From NCBI GenBank assembly GCA_003134655.1, contig PLBY01000081.1, positions 62,001 through 126,000 on the forward strand: DNA of 64,000 nucleotides. Direction: 5' to 3'. This DNA comes from Acidobacteriaceae bacterium. GTDB taxonomy: Bacteria; Acidobacteriota; Terriglobia; Terriglobales; Acidobacteriaceae. Positions within the stretch are counted from its first letter, which is position 1. Every line of letters starts with the position of its first letter. Made by a program: the position numbers and the translations under genes. Below the pieces are notes generated by a model. That model was not told where the DNA came from, did not search any database, and saw nothing but the letters and a program-made list of their open reading frames with translations. This document shows positions 27,660 through 36,070 of the stretch, in pieces.

Positions 27660-27681
27660 CGCTGGCATCCTGCTGGCTGCC
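27657..27681. repeat. REP-like palindrome, degenerate copy C
   Basis: Begins at the stop codon as TAGCGCTGGCATCCTGCTGGC. Compared with copy B, C-to-T changes on both arms leave G-T wobble pairs, so the folded RNA is preserved. Confidence 0.5.
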
Positions 27682-27761
27682 GTTAAAGCCTGCACGACGC
27701 TGCCGGGCGACGGGACAGCAGCTCGCGTTACACGCGGGCATTTTCCGCAGCAAAAGAAACG

Positions 27762-27788
27762 GGGCCTTGGAGAAGTTCTCCAAGGCCC
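27762..27788. terminator. Hairpin between convergent genes
   Basis: GGGCCTTGGAGAA and its exact reverse complement, separated by one base. A real hairpin would have about an 11-bp stem and a small loop. No long T-run follows, but the position suggests termination of the kelch and FG-GAP genes. Confidence 0.55.
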
Positions 27789-27818
27789 GCAAATGGTTTG
27801 AGTCGGTGTAGCCCGGAA

Positions 27819-30218
27819 CTAGTCGCCTGTGCCGTTGAGGGTGACCTTCTGCGGCCCTGTGGGATCGGGATCGCCGATGCTAAAGGTAGCCGTGAAAGTT
27901 CCGACCGCCAGAGGTTTGAACACGATGCCGTACGTGCAGCTGGAGTTGGGCGGTACGCTCGTTAGGCAGGTGTCGCTCACCTTACTCCAGTACGGAGCCG
28001 TGCCGCTGAAGGCGGTGCTGCTGATAGTCATCGCTGTTGACCCGGCATTCTGGAATGTGATCGTCTTTGTAGCGCTGGTCTGGCCAACCGCCACGGTTCC
28101 GAAGTTTAGCGTCGTCGGTGTCACCTTCACGGCGGTTCCCTCGCCGTTGATCAACAAGCCCTGCTTCAACAGCGTGAAGTTGCCGTAATAAACCATCGTC
28201 GTGGTTTCATTCCCCACCGGCTGCTGAAAAGTTGGAGTGAAGTAGACGGTCGAAGTGCAACTGGCTCCAGGCAACAACGGTGTCTGGTAGTTCGTCCCAC
28301 CGCAAGTGGTCGTAAAGCTGAAATCGTTCTGATTAACACCTTCCAGATCGATTTTCGTGAAGTAGATGTTTACGCCACTCTTGTTGGTAAACGTGTTCGA
28401 CTTCCCAGCGCTCTTGATGAAGAGCAGGGTCGTGGGGAACGTCTGGGTGCGGGGCACCAGATAAATTGGAATGTTGCCGGTGCCAATCGTCTGGGCCGCG
28501 ATCACGCTGCCGTTCGAGGCAGTAATCGTCAACTGCGCGTTCGCCGCTTCCGACGCTGTTGGTATGAAGGTCACCGAGATGGTGCAGGTCTGACCCGCGG
28601 CTACCGTTGTGCCGCAGGTGTTGGTCTGGGTGAAATCGCTGCTAAAGGCCCCGACGAAAAGCGGCGTGCCCATGGTGTAGGCCGTGGTGCCGTTGTTCTT
28701 CAACGTGATGTTCTTGGTAACTTTGAAGGATGCGCCCGAGGTCTGCGTCCCGTAAGCCAGCACGCTCGGAGTCAGCGAGATTAAGTTATCCGTCAGGACA
28801 GAAACTTTGTTTGCTGTCGACGCGGCAACCGCGATGTCAAGCTTGCCATTCCCGTTAAAGTCGCCGATGGCCACACCGGAAGGGCCGGCGCCTGTGGGAT
28901 ACACGGCCTGTCCTTTAAACGTGCCGTCTCCGTTGCCGAGCAGAGTCGAAACTGTATTGTCGTTGAAGTTCGCGGTCACCAGATCCAGCTTGCCGTCTCC
29001 GCTGATGTCCGCTGTGGCCACGATGACCGCATTGGCGCCAATCGTGTATTCCTTGTGGTTTTGGAAGGTTCCATCCCCGTTGCCCAGCAGAATGGAGACC
29101 GCCTTATTCGATGTGCCCACCGCCAGATCCAGTTTGCCGTCGGCGTTGAAATCGCCTACGACGACGCTGTTCGGCAGTGTCGCGGTCGGAAACGGGATCG
29201 GTCCCTGGAAGGAGCCGTCGCCGTTGCCCAGCAAAATGGCGACTGTGTTGTCCGTATTATCCGCAACCGCGAGATCCAGCTTGCCGTCGCTATTGAAGTC
29301 GCCAATCGCCACGCCGGAGGGACCGTTGCCGGTCGCATAATCCACGTGAGCCTTGAAGGTGCCGTCACCGTTGCCCAGAAGGACCGCGACCTTGTTGTCG
29401 TTGAGATCGACAATGACGAGGTCAAGCTTGCCATCCCCGTTTAAGTCCGCCGTAGCAATCGCCACCGGGTGAGTGCCGGTCAAATACTCCTGGTGACCCT
29501 GGAACGTTCCGTCACCGTTGCCCAGGAGAATCGAAATCTCGCTCTGATACGGATCGACCGTCGCGATATCAGCCTTCCCGTCTCCGTTGAAATCGCCGGT
29601 CACAACCGAACTGGGATGCCCCGGAACCGGGTATTCCACGTGCGTCGGGAATGTTCCGTCTCCAACTCCCAACAGGACCGAGACGCTGTTGTTGCCGGTC
29701 GCGACTGCCAAGTCCACCTTGCCGTCGCCGTTGAAATCTGCTGCCGCTACATCCTGGGGCGTCAGATCGGTAGCGTAATCCAGCTTGCCGAAAGCTGCCG
29801 TATACGTCTTCACGATCTGGAAGTGCGCAACGTTCGAAACACCGCCGCCGGGCGCGGGATTGGTCACCGTCACGTTCGCCGTCCCAGCCGTCGCTACGTC
29901 CGCTGCGGTAATCGAAGCCGTCACCCTCGAGCTGCTCACAAAGGTCGTCGTGCGGGCATTGCCGTTCCAGTTCACGGTCGCGCCTGAGACAAAACCCGTC
30001 CCGTTCACAGTCAACGTGAAGGCCGCTGCTCCGGGCGCCTTATCTCCGGGCGACAGCGGGGCGTTAATCAGAGGCAGGGGATTTTGAGCCAGGGCTGCCG
30101 AAGCGCCCATGGCCAACACCATCATCGCGATCACGGTTAGAGTCAAAACGCTATTGCGGCGATGTGAGATGGTTCCCTCACGCAGAGTGGTCGCGGCGGG
30201 CTGTCGGCACGTATTCAC
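27819..30218 (-). CDS. Secreted FG-GAP propeller protein with IPT-like and ASH domains
   Basis: 799 residues. GTG 30218 has GAGGGAG 7 bases upstream. The signal peptide ends at ASAALAQ. An IPT/TIG-like domain (residues about 48-135, [20 protein letters not shown]) is followed by seven FG-GAP/VCBS repeats of about 60 residues. Their calcium loops read D-F-N-G-D-G-K-x-D-L (one has NGNGK), as in a seven-bladed integrin-type propeller. Three ASH-type beta-sandwiches end the protein. At DNA level the blades form a visible tandem repeat at about 28840-29780. Likely a calcium-stabilised surface adhesin. Confidence 0.85.
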   Translation of the reverse strand: MNTCRQPAATTLREGTISHRRNSVLTLTVIAMMVLAMGASAALAQNPLPLINAPLSPGDKAPGAAAFTLTVNGTGFVSGATVNWNGNARTTTFVSSSRVTASITAADVATAGTANVTVTNPAPGGGVSNVAHFQIVKTYTAAFGKLDYATDLTPQDVAAADFNGDGKVDLAVATGNNSVSVLLGVGDGTFPTHVEYPVPGHPSSVVTGDFNGDGKADIATVDPYQSEISILLGNGDGTFQGHQEYLTGTHPVAIATADLNGDGKLDLVIVDLNDNKVAVLLGNGDGTFKAHVDYATGNGPSGVAIGDFNSDGKLDLAVADNTDNTVAILLGNGDGSFQGPIPFPTATLPNSVVVGDFNADGKLDLAVGTSNKAVSILLGNGDGTFQNHKEYTIGANAVIVATADISGDGKLDLVTANFNDNTVSTLLGNGDGTFKGQAVYPTGAGPSGVAIGDFNGNGKLDIAVAASTANKVSVLTDNLISLTPSVLAYGTQTSGASFKVTKNITLKNNGTTAYTMGTPLFVGAFSSDFTQTNTCGTTVAAGQTCTISVTFIPTASEAANAQLTITASNGSVIAAQTIGTGNIPIYLVPRTQTFPTTLLFIKSAGKSNTFTNKSGVNIYFTKIDLEGVNQNDFSFTTTCGGTNYQTPLLPGASCTSTVYFTPTFQQPVGNETTTMVYYGNFTLLKQGLLINGEGTAVKVTPTTLNFGTVAVGQTSATKTITFQNAGSTAMTISSTAFSGTAPYWSKVSDTCLTSVPPNSSCTYGIVFKPLAVGTFTATFSIGDPDPTGPQKVTLNGTGD

Positions 30219-30646
30219 GGGGTATCTCCCTCAAAAATTGAGTCGTTTTAGCGCAGGTAAGTCGGAGCCTTCAATTGGACGTTTGATCGCTCGGCAGGCG
30301 GGGGATGCGGCAAAACCGAGTCGAGAAACACAGTGTCGCCGCCTTCAACTACGGTGTCAAGATGAAGGAACTTGCATACGGAGTCTTTCGTTTAGAGAGG
30401 AATATCGCCACGATTTTGCAGGGTTTAGACCCTCTTTTTTCCTTGTTGGGGGCCCTCACAAAGCCCAACCCTGGCGTGCTGAGGGCGTCGCGATTGCGTC
30501 CCGTCCTCGTCCGGTTGGCCCTTCTCGGTCCCTTTTCGGCCAGGGGCCAAACGTGTCAGAACCATGCAACTTTTTTGCCACACTGGGGTTTACGATTCAA
30601 TATTCGCTTGGGTAAGCGTCTCACCCCAACCTAGAGGAAACAAACG
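30219..30646. other. Divergent intergenic region
   Basis: About 430 bases. Holds surface-element copy 1 (30356-30376) and ATATTCGCTTGGGT near 30599, which recurs before the next paralogue (near 32277). A 109-codon frame here has no signal of being a gene. Confidence 0.6.
30356..30376 (+). promoter_or_regulatory. Surface-gene element, copy 1
   Basis: GTCAAG joined to ATGAAGGAACTTGCA (30362-30376), then TAC. It points at the lipoprotein gene at 30647, about 270 bases on. Confidence 0.55.
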
Positions 30647-32176
30647 ATGTCTAAGAGCCCATTCCCTGAATCGAGCTCCAACACGTTCCTCAAGTTTCTA
30701 GGCCTTGGCCTCCCCCTACTCGTCCTAGCTGGCTTGATCGCCTGCGGAGGCAGCAGCGTGACCCACCTAAGTTCCGGTGGTGGTGGAGGTGGCGGCGGCA
30801 GTCGCACCGTCAACGACATGCTATTCGCCGCGGACTTCAACCGGATCTCTGGCAATTCGACGGGTTGGTGTCCGACGGATTCGGCTGGCAAAGTGGCCGC
30901 CGTTACGACATTGAGAATCTGGGACAGCGGGATGAAGTGGGCGAATATCGAAACCGCCCCCGGTGTCTACGACTGGTCCAAGTTGGATCAAACCGTCACC
31001 GTGCTCGCCGCGAATACCCACTGCGAGATGAGCGTCATTTACACGTTGGGTAACACCCCGATATGGGCTTCCGCCTGCTCAGGGCAGCCCGATCCGAGTC
31101 CCTGTCTGCCTGGTCCGACCGCATCTGGCTTTGGGGGTGGAGAGCAATGCGCCCCGGGCGATGGGAGCCTTGATTTTTCATGCACTCCTCCGTCCGATGT
31201 GGCCTCCGATGGCAGTGGAACCGATCTCCAGTTCCAGACATTCATTGCTGCCCTCGCCGACCGTTACGCCGGCAAGATCGCCTATTACGAAGTTTGGAAT
31301 GAAGCGGACTCGCCGAATTTCTGGTGCCCCGACTCGGGATCGCCTGCCACTTGTGCGGGCAGCATCCCGCGCATGATCCGGATGGGATGGGATCTCTACA
31401 ACATCGTCCATTGCGCCGATCCCAAGGCAAGCGTGCTCAGCCCGTCTTTCCACGGGTTTTCCTCGGGCCAGGGTGGATGGATGAACCTCTATTCCACACA
31501 GACCTCCGTAAGCGCCCCCGCCGGCTCAATCACGCTGCCTACGAGCGGGAGGACGTGCTCGTGGGGCGCAAACTCAAACGTCATCGGCAAAAACACCTTT
31601 GACATCACGAATTTCCACGGCAGAGGATCGCCGACTTCCGATCCTACAGGGTTCCTCGGCGTCTACAACGTGGCAGTGGGGGAAATTCAACGCGACAACT
31701 TGCCCACAAAATTCTTTGACGATGAAAACGGATACATCGGATCGGCCGATGCGCCCACGGTCGACCTGCAGGCAGCTTTCGTGTCCATTTCCTATGTGCT
31801 CCGAGCCTCAGTTAATAATCCTCCGATTCTTCTTTCCGGCTGGTACGCGTGGGATTCCGGTCAGGGGCAATTGCAAGGAACCAAGGCCGGCCTCGCTTAT
31901 GACATTACTGCCACATGGCTGAGTGGTTCGACGCTCACCAATGGCTGCCCGAGTGTGGGTGCGATCTATTCCTGTTCGGGCACAACTTCAGCTGGAAAAC
32001 CCTTCACGATCATGTGGGATATGAGTCTGAAGTCAACCTGCGACACCTCATGCACTACCTTGAACCAGCCGGTTCCGTCGAATGCCTACACCACTTGGAC
32101 AGACCTTGACGGTACGCAACACTCTATCTCCGCGAGCGCAGCACCAGTGGGCTATAAGCCTATTCTTCTGGAGTGA
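30647..32176 (+). CDS. Clan-A glycoside-hydrolase-like lipoprotein 1
   Basis: 509 residues. AGAGGA lies 8 bases before ATG 30647. The lipobox LIAC (Cys33) is followed by GGSS and a run of eight Gly that spaces the domain from the membrane. A TIM barrel is suggested by TLRIWDSGMKWANIE, YTLGNTPIWAS, IAYYEVWNEAD with candidate acid/base Glu219, FDITNFHG and FFDDENGY with candidate nucleophile Glu360. These fit retaining clan GH-A enzymes, closest in feel to GH39/GH5, but I cannot assign a family. Eight or more Cys suggest disulfides. Paralogues lie at 32336 and 47711. The substrate may be a cell-surface polysaccharide. Confidence 0.78.
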   Translation: MSKSPFPESSSNTFLKFLGLGLPLLVLAGLIACGGSSVTHLSSGGGGGGGGSRTVNDMLFAADFNRISGNSTGWCPTDSAGKVAAVTTLRIWDSGMKWANIETAPGVYDWSKLDQTVTVLAANTHCEMSVIYTLGNTPIWASACSGQPDPSPCLPGPTASGFGGGEQCAPGDGSLDFSCTPPSDVASDGSGTDLQFQTFIAALADRYAGKIAYYEVWNEADSPNFWCPDSGSPATCAGSIPRMIRMGWDLYNIVHCADPKASVLSPSFHGFSSGQGGWMNLYSTQTSVSAPAGSITLPTSGRTCSWGANSNVIGKNTFDITNFHGRGSPTSDPTGFLGVYNVAVGEIQRDNLPTKFFDDENGYIGSADAPTVDLQAAFVSISYVLRASVNNPPILLSGWYAWDSGQGQLQGTKAGLAYDITATWLSGSTLTNGCPSVGAIYSCSGTTSAGKPFTIMWDMSLKSTCDTSCTTLNQPVPSNAYTTWTDLDGTQHSISASAAPVGYKPILLE

Positions 32177-32335
32177 ACCCCTGCGCACTAATTGCGGAAT
32201 TGTCGCGTGGCCGTTTCCGAACCGGACTAGCCGCTTCAAATAGCGCGACTGTTCTGTGGCTCTGGAGTTATGATCCGGTATTCGCTTGGGTCGCCATCGG
32301 AAGCAAAATCGAGAAAAACAGAACATACGACATCT

Positions 32336-33868
32336 ATGATCCCATCCCCCAAATCAAGCCCCAACGCGTTCTCCAAATTTCTGCGCCTGATCCTTCCGCT
32401 GGCCTTGCTCGCCAGTTTGATCGCCTGTGGAGGCAGCAGCAACACTCCGGCGGGCGGTGGCGGCGGTGGTGGTGGCGGCAACGGTGCGGACTGCGCCCAA
32501 CCGATCCCGATCGCGACTTCTCCGAAAGCTCAATTGGGAGTGGCGAAGGTAGTGCCCACCAGTTTCATGGATCTGCACCTGGGCGGCAGCAGTCTGCCTT
32601 GGCCCACAGTCCGTTTTGGCGGCCTGCGACTGTGGGATACAGCCACGGGCTGGGCTCAGATCAACACCGCCGATGGCGTCTATGATTTCTCCTCGAATCT
32701 CGATGGCTTCCTTCAAGTGGCCCAAGCGAAGGGCGTAGACGTGCTCTACAATCTCGCCCGCACGCCTACGTGGGCATCAAGTAATCCAACCGACAACACC
32801 TGCTCATACGACACTTCCACCCAAGGTGGCCCTGGGCAATGCGATGCGCCGAATGACCTGAATGCCGATGGCACCGGCACGAATCAGCATTGGATCGACT
32901 GGGTGACGGCTGTGGCCAAACACAGCGTGAGCTCACCGTACGCGCACATTAAGTACTACGAGATCTGGAACGAGTGGAATGCCTCACTTTTTTGGGTTGG
33001 AACTGCGGCGCAACTGGTCCGCATGGAGCAGGATGCCAGTTGCGTCATCGAAGGTGCGAAGCACGGCGCCTGCAATAATCCAAACAGCAATTACAGTGGC
33101 GGAATTGGGATTGATCCGAGCGCTCAAATTGTCTCTCCCTCTCCCGTCGGATTCCATGCTCAATTGAATGCCGTCCAAACCAGCCTCAACACTTATTTCG
33201 GTACCACAGTGAACGGATTTGCCGGCGGCCAGTTCGCTGACATCATCGGCTTTCACGGCTACGTTTCCACCGGCAAGAGCGGCTCTTGCCCCGTAGCGGA
33301 AGACGTCATCACCGTGATCGACGACATGAACAGCGCCATAACCAGTGCTCCTGGCGAATCCGGTAAACCCTGGTTCGACACCGAAGACGGTTGGAGCAAA
33401 GCCAACGACGAAAACTTCCTCGACCAGGACCGGCAATCCGCCTTCCTCGCCCGTTATTCCCTGCTCCAGCAATCCATGGGAGTCGAGCGCGGATATTGGT
33501 ACCGCTGGGACAGTACTCAAGACTATTTCGGTGCCCTCTGGACTTCCTCCAGCGGTCCCATCCAAGCGGTCAGCGCCTGGCAGGAAATCTCCAAGTGGAT
33601 GGTAGGAGCGACCTTGAGCGCAGCTTGCAGCGTGAATGGAACTGTCTGGACCTGCGGATTCACGCGCTCGGGCGGGTATCAGGCCCTGGCAGTCTGGGAC
33701 ACTGCGCAGGATTGTCTCAATGGCGCGTGCTCAACCTCGTCCTTCACCGTTCCGGCCGGTGGCTATACGTTGTCTCGCAACCTCACGGGCACAGAAACCG
33801 CCATCACGACCGGGACTGTACTCATCGGTGCCAAACCGATTCTCCTGGAAACCGCTACGTTGCCGTAG
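32336..33868 (+). CDS. Clan-A glycoside-hydrolase-like lipoprotein 2
   Basis: 510 residues from ATG 32336, the Met next to the signal peptide; no clear ribosome-binding site is seen. Lipobox LIAC (Cys31), then GGSS and nine consecutive Gly. Barrel motifs match paralogue 1: GLRLWDTATGWAQIN, YNLARTPTWASS, IKYYEIWNEWN with candidate acid/base Glu213, ADIIGFHGY and WFDTEDGW with candidate nucleophile Glu350. It follows paralogue 1 by 159 bases and shares part of its leader, so it arose by tandem duplication. Both end near GAKPILLE or GYKPILLE. A terminator follows. Confidence 0.78.
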   Translation: MIPSPKSSPNAFSKFLRLILPLALLASLIACGGSSNTPAGGGGGGGGGNGADCAQPIPIATSPKAQLGVAKVVPTSFMDLHLGGSSLPWPTVRFGGLRLWDTATGWAQINTADGVYDFSSNLDGFLQVAQAKGVDVLYNLARTPTWASSNPTDNTCSYDTSTQGGPGQCDAPNDLNADGTGTNQHWIDWVTAVAKHSVSSPYAHIKYYEIWNEWNASLFWVGTAAQLVRMEQDASCVIEGAKHGACNNPNSNYSGGIGIDPSAQIVSPSPVGFHAQLNAVQTSLNTYFGTTVNGFAGGQFADIIGFHGYVSTGKSGSCPVAEDVITVIDDMNSAITSAPGESGKPWFDTEDGWSKANDENFLDQDRQSAFLARYSLLQQSMGVERGYWYRWDSTQDYFGALWTSSSGPIQAVSAWQEISKWMVGATLSAACSVNGTVWTCGFTRSGGYQALAVWDTAQDCLNGACSTSSFTVPAGGYTLSRNLTGTETAITTGTVLIGAKPILLETATLP

Positions 33869-33887
33869 TGGAACTGGCAACTGAGAA

Positions 33888-33930
33888 AAAAAGAAGAGCG
33901 GCCCTTCCCAGGCCGCTCTTCTTTTTCTCT
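33888..33930. terminator. Bidirectional terminator
   Basis: AAAAAGAAGAGCGGCC pairs perfectly with GGCCGCTCTTCTTTTT around a 7-base loop, giving T-runs on both strands between convergent genes. Confidence 0.9.
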
Positions 33931-33967
33931 TCAATCTGAACGATTACGATTCACCGAACAATCCCCA

Positions 33968-36070
33968 TCAGTGCAGACCGTTCGCATTGCTCAACGTGTA
34001 GATATCCGACGACGGATTCAGCGGATTTGTGCTGGTTTGTCCCCCGAAGGTGATCATCTCGTTGACACTGGAATCGTACAAGGAACTGGGGAAGCGGCGC
34101 GGTTGCCCGGTCACGCCCTGGGTCCAGGTAGACGTACCGTTCTGTCCGCTCGCACCCGACAGAATCCAGACGTCGCTCAGAATGGCGCCCCCGCTGTATC
34201 CTCCATAAATCGTCATGCGATCGTTGACCGAATCGTAGGTGGCCGAGTGGCCGGACCGCGGGTTTGGTCCGTGATTCGAGGGAGTGATCTGCGTCCACTT
34301 GGGGGCCCCTCCCGTGCCGTTGGCATTCGACAGGACCCAGATATCTCCAAAATACACGCCTTTGCCCGCATCGCCTCCGAACACAATCAGAATATTCGCA
34401 GCGGAATCGTAGACGGAGCTGCTGCTTTCCCGCGCGCTCGGACCTCCTCCAGTGGGTGCAAGTTGCGTCCAGCTGGGCAGAACCGTCACATCGTTTGCAT
34501 TCTTCAGTACCCAGACATCGTTGTAGTAGGTGGCCTGGCAGTTGTAGCCGCCGAAAATGATAATCGTGTTGGTCGCGGAATCGTACACCGACCCATGCAG
34601 CGTGCGCACCGGCGGCGCAGTGCCCGACGGCTTCAACATCGTCCACGTCATCGTTCCGCCCTGCGCATTGGCGTGTTGCAACACGTGGTAGTCGTTCACG
34701 CAGGGTGCCGGATATCCCGTGGCTCCGCCAAACACCATCATCCGGTCGCTTCCGCTGTCGAACAGGCCAGTATGACCAAAACGCGGCGATGGACGACTTC
34801 CGGTCGGCGACAGGATCGTCCACTTCAGATTGGAAGAACCAACGACGTTCGATGCCTGCCAGTAGTCACCGAAGTCCAGGTTGGTCTTCGCGTGTTGGCC
34901 ACCCAGGACAAACAGACTGTTCGTTCCACTGTCGTAGAATGCGGCCGCCGAATACCGCACCGCCGGCCCGCCTAGAATCCACCGGCTGCCCGTCTTCGTA
35001 ACATTATTCGCGCCGAAGAGCGTGAAGGCGTGGGAATTCGTTGAGAGCTTGTCGGCGCTGCTCGTGCCGGCAAAAACGTACATGTTATTCAAGTTTGGAT
35101 CATAGACCGCGCTGTGGTACGCAACACTCGGCGACGTACCCGAGGTTTTGATCATCGTCCAACTCGGGAACCCGATCCCGTTCGCTGAGGACAGCACCCA
35201 TGAATCAGACAGGGTGAGTCCGTTGTTGATCCCACCGAAGATCGTCATGTGATTGGTGGCGGGATCATACGTGGCGGTTTGACCGGTTCGTATGCCAGGA
35301 GGAGTTCCGCTCGCTGACAACTTTGTCCACGCCGGCGTACCGCCCGTGCCATTCGCATGCGAGAGCACCCAAACATCCCCCAAGCCTGACCCTCCGATGT
35401 CTCCTCCATAAAGAGTCATGATGTTGTTCACCGAATCGTACACAGCGCTAGCACTCTCCCGCGCTGCCGGCGGAGTTCCGGAGGGCGTCAACTGCGTCCA
35501 CGCCGGTGTTCCCCCTTCACCGTTGGCGCTGCTGAGCACCCAGACATCGTTGAAATATCCGGTGGAGCAATTGTTGCCTCCAAACACGATCATGGAATCT
35601 GTGGTCGGATCGTACACAGCTGTGTGATACATGCGGGCCGGCGGCAGCGTTCCATTTGGAGTCAGCTCGAACCAGGACGCGCTCCCGCTTCCATTCGCAT
35701 CATTCAGGATCCATGCATCGTTGGCGCACGGCGAAGGCATCCCCTCGGCTCCGCCGAAAATTGTCATACGATTGCTGTTGGGATCGTAGGTCGCAACGTG
35801 CCCATAGCGGCCCGGCGGAAGCGTACCCGTCGGGATCACCTGCGTGAAACGATCATTCTGCTGGGAAGATGTCACCCCAAGCCACACGTCGTTGAGATCC
35901 GTGCTGGTGGCCGATGCCTGCCCACCAAAAATGATCATCTGCGCGGTCGTCGGATCAAACACCGCGGAGTGCGAGTGGCGGGATGAGGGACCGGCTAGGG
36001 TCCACACCTGAGCGTCCAGAAATGTCACGCTGCCCAGGAAAACGAGGAGGAGAAAGCTAAGCTGCTTCAT
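33968..36070 (-). CDS. Secreted double kelch-propeller protein 1
   Basis: 700 residues with a signal peptide (LSFLLLVFLGSVTFLDA). The rest is twelve kelch repeats of about 55 residues (…YDP.TN.MI.FGG…NDVWVL..ANG..G.P.W..L.P.G..P..R…). They fall into two halves of six, each starting with a W...GP..R-S...F/YD block (VWTLAGPSSRHS and RWILGGPAVRYS). This predicts two tandem six-bladed propellers. The start codon overlaps the stop of the upstream paralogue (ATGA at 36067-36070), so both are co-translated. No membrane anchor or catalytic residues are seen. It is probably an extracellular binding protein. Confidence 0.85.
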   Translation of the reverse strand: MKQLSFLLLVFLGSVTFLDAQVWTLAGPSSRHSHSAVFDPTTAQMIIFGGQASATSTDLNDVWLGVTSSQQNDRFTQVIPTGTLPPGRYGHVATYDPNSNRMTIFGGAEGMPSPCANDAWILNDANGSGSASWFELTPNGTLPPARMYHTAVYDPTTDSMIVFGGNNCSTGYFNDVWVLSSANGEGGTPAWTQLTPSGTPPAARESASAVYDSVNNIMTLYGGDIGGSGLGDVWVLSHANGTGGTPAWTKLSASGTPPGIRTGQTATYDPATNHMTIFGGINNGLTLSDSWVLSSANGIGFPSWTMIKTSGTSPSVAYHSAVYDPNLNNMYVFAGTSSADKLSTNSHAFTLFGANNVTKTGSRWILGGPAVRYSAAAFYDSGTNSLFVLGGQHAKTNLDFGDYWQASNVVGSSNLKWTILSPTGSRPSPRFGHTGLFDSGSDRMMVFGGATGYPAPCVNDYHVLQHANAQGGTMTWTMLKPSGTAPPVRTLHGSVYDSATNTIIIFGGYNCQATYYNDVWVLKNANDVTVLPSWTQLAPTGGGPSARESSSSVYDSAANILIVFGGDAGKGVYFGDIWVLSNANGTGGAPKWTQITPSNHGPNPRSGHSATYDSVNDRMTIYGGYSGGAILSDVWILSGASGQNGTSTWTQGVTGQPRRFPSSLYDSSVNEMITFGGQTSTNPLNPSSDIYTLSNANGLH

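Noticed and set aside
28840..29780. Regular spacing of about 180 bases suggesting a non-coding tandem array
   Set aside because: It is the coding DNA of seven FG-GAP blades with DxDGxxD loops in frame.
30305..30634. Open frame of 109 codons in the intergenic region before the first glycoside-hydrolase-like gene
   Set aside because: No ribosome-binding site, no domain, and it runs through the 15-bp element; more likely non-coding.
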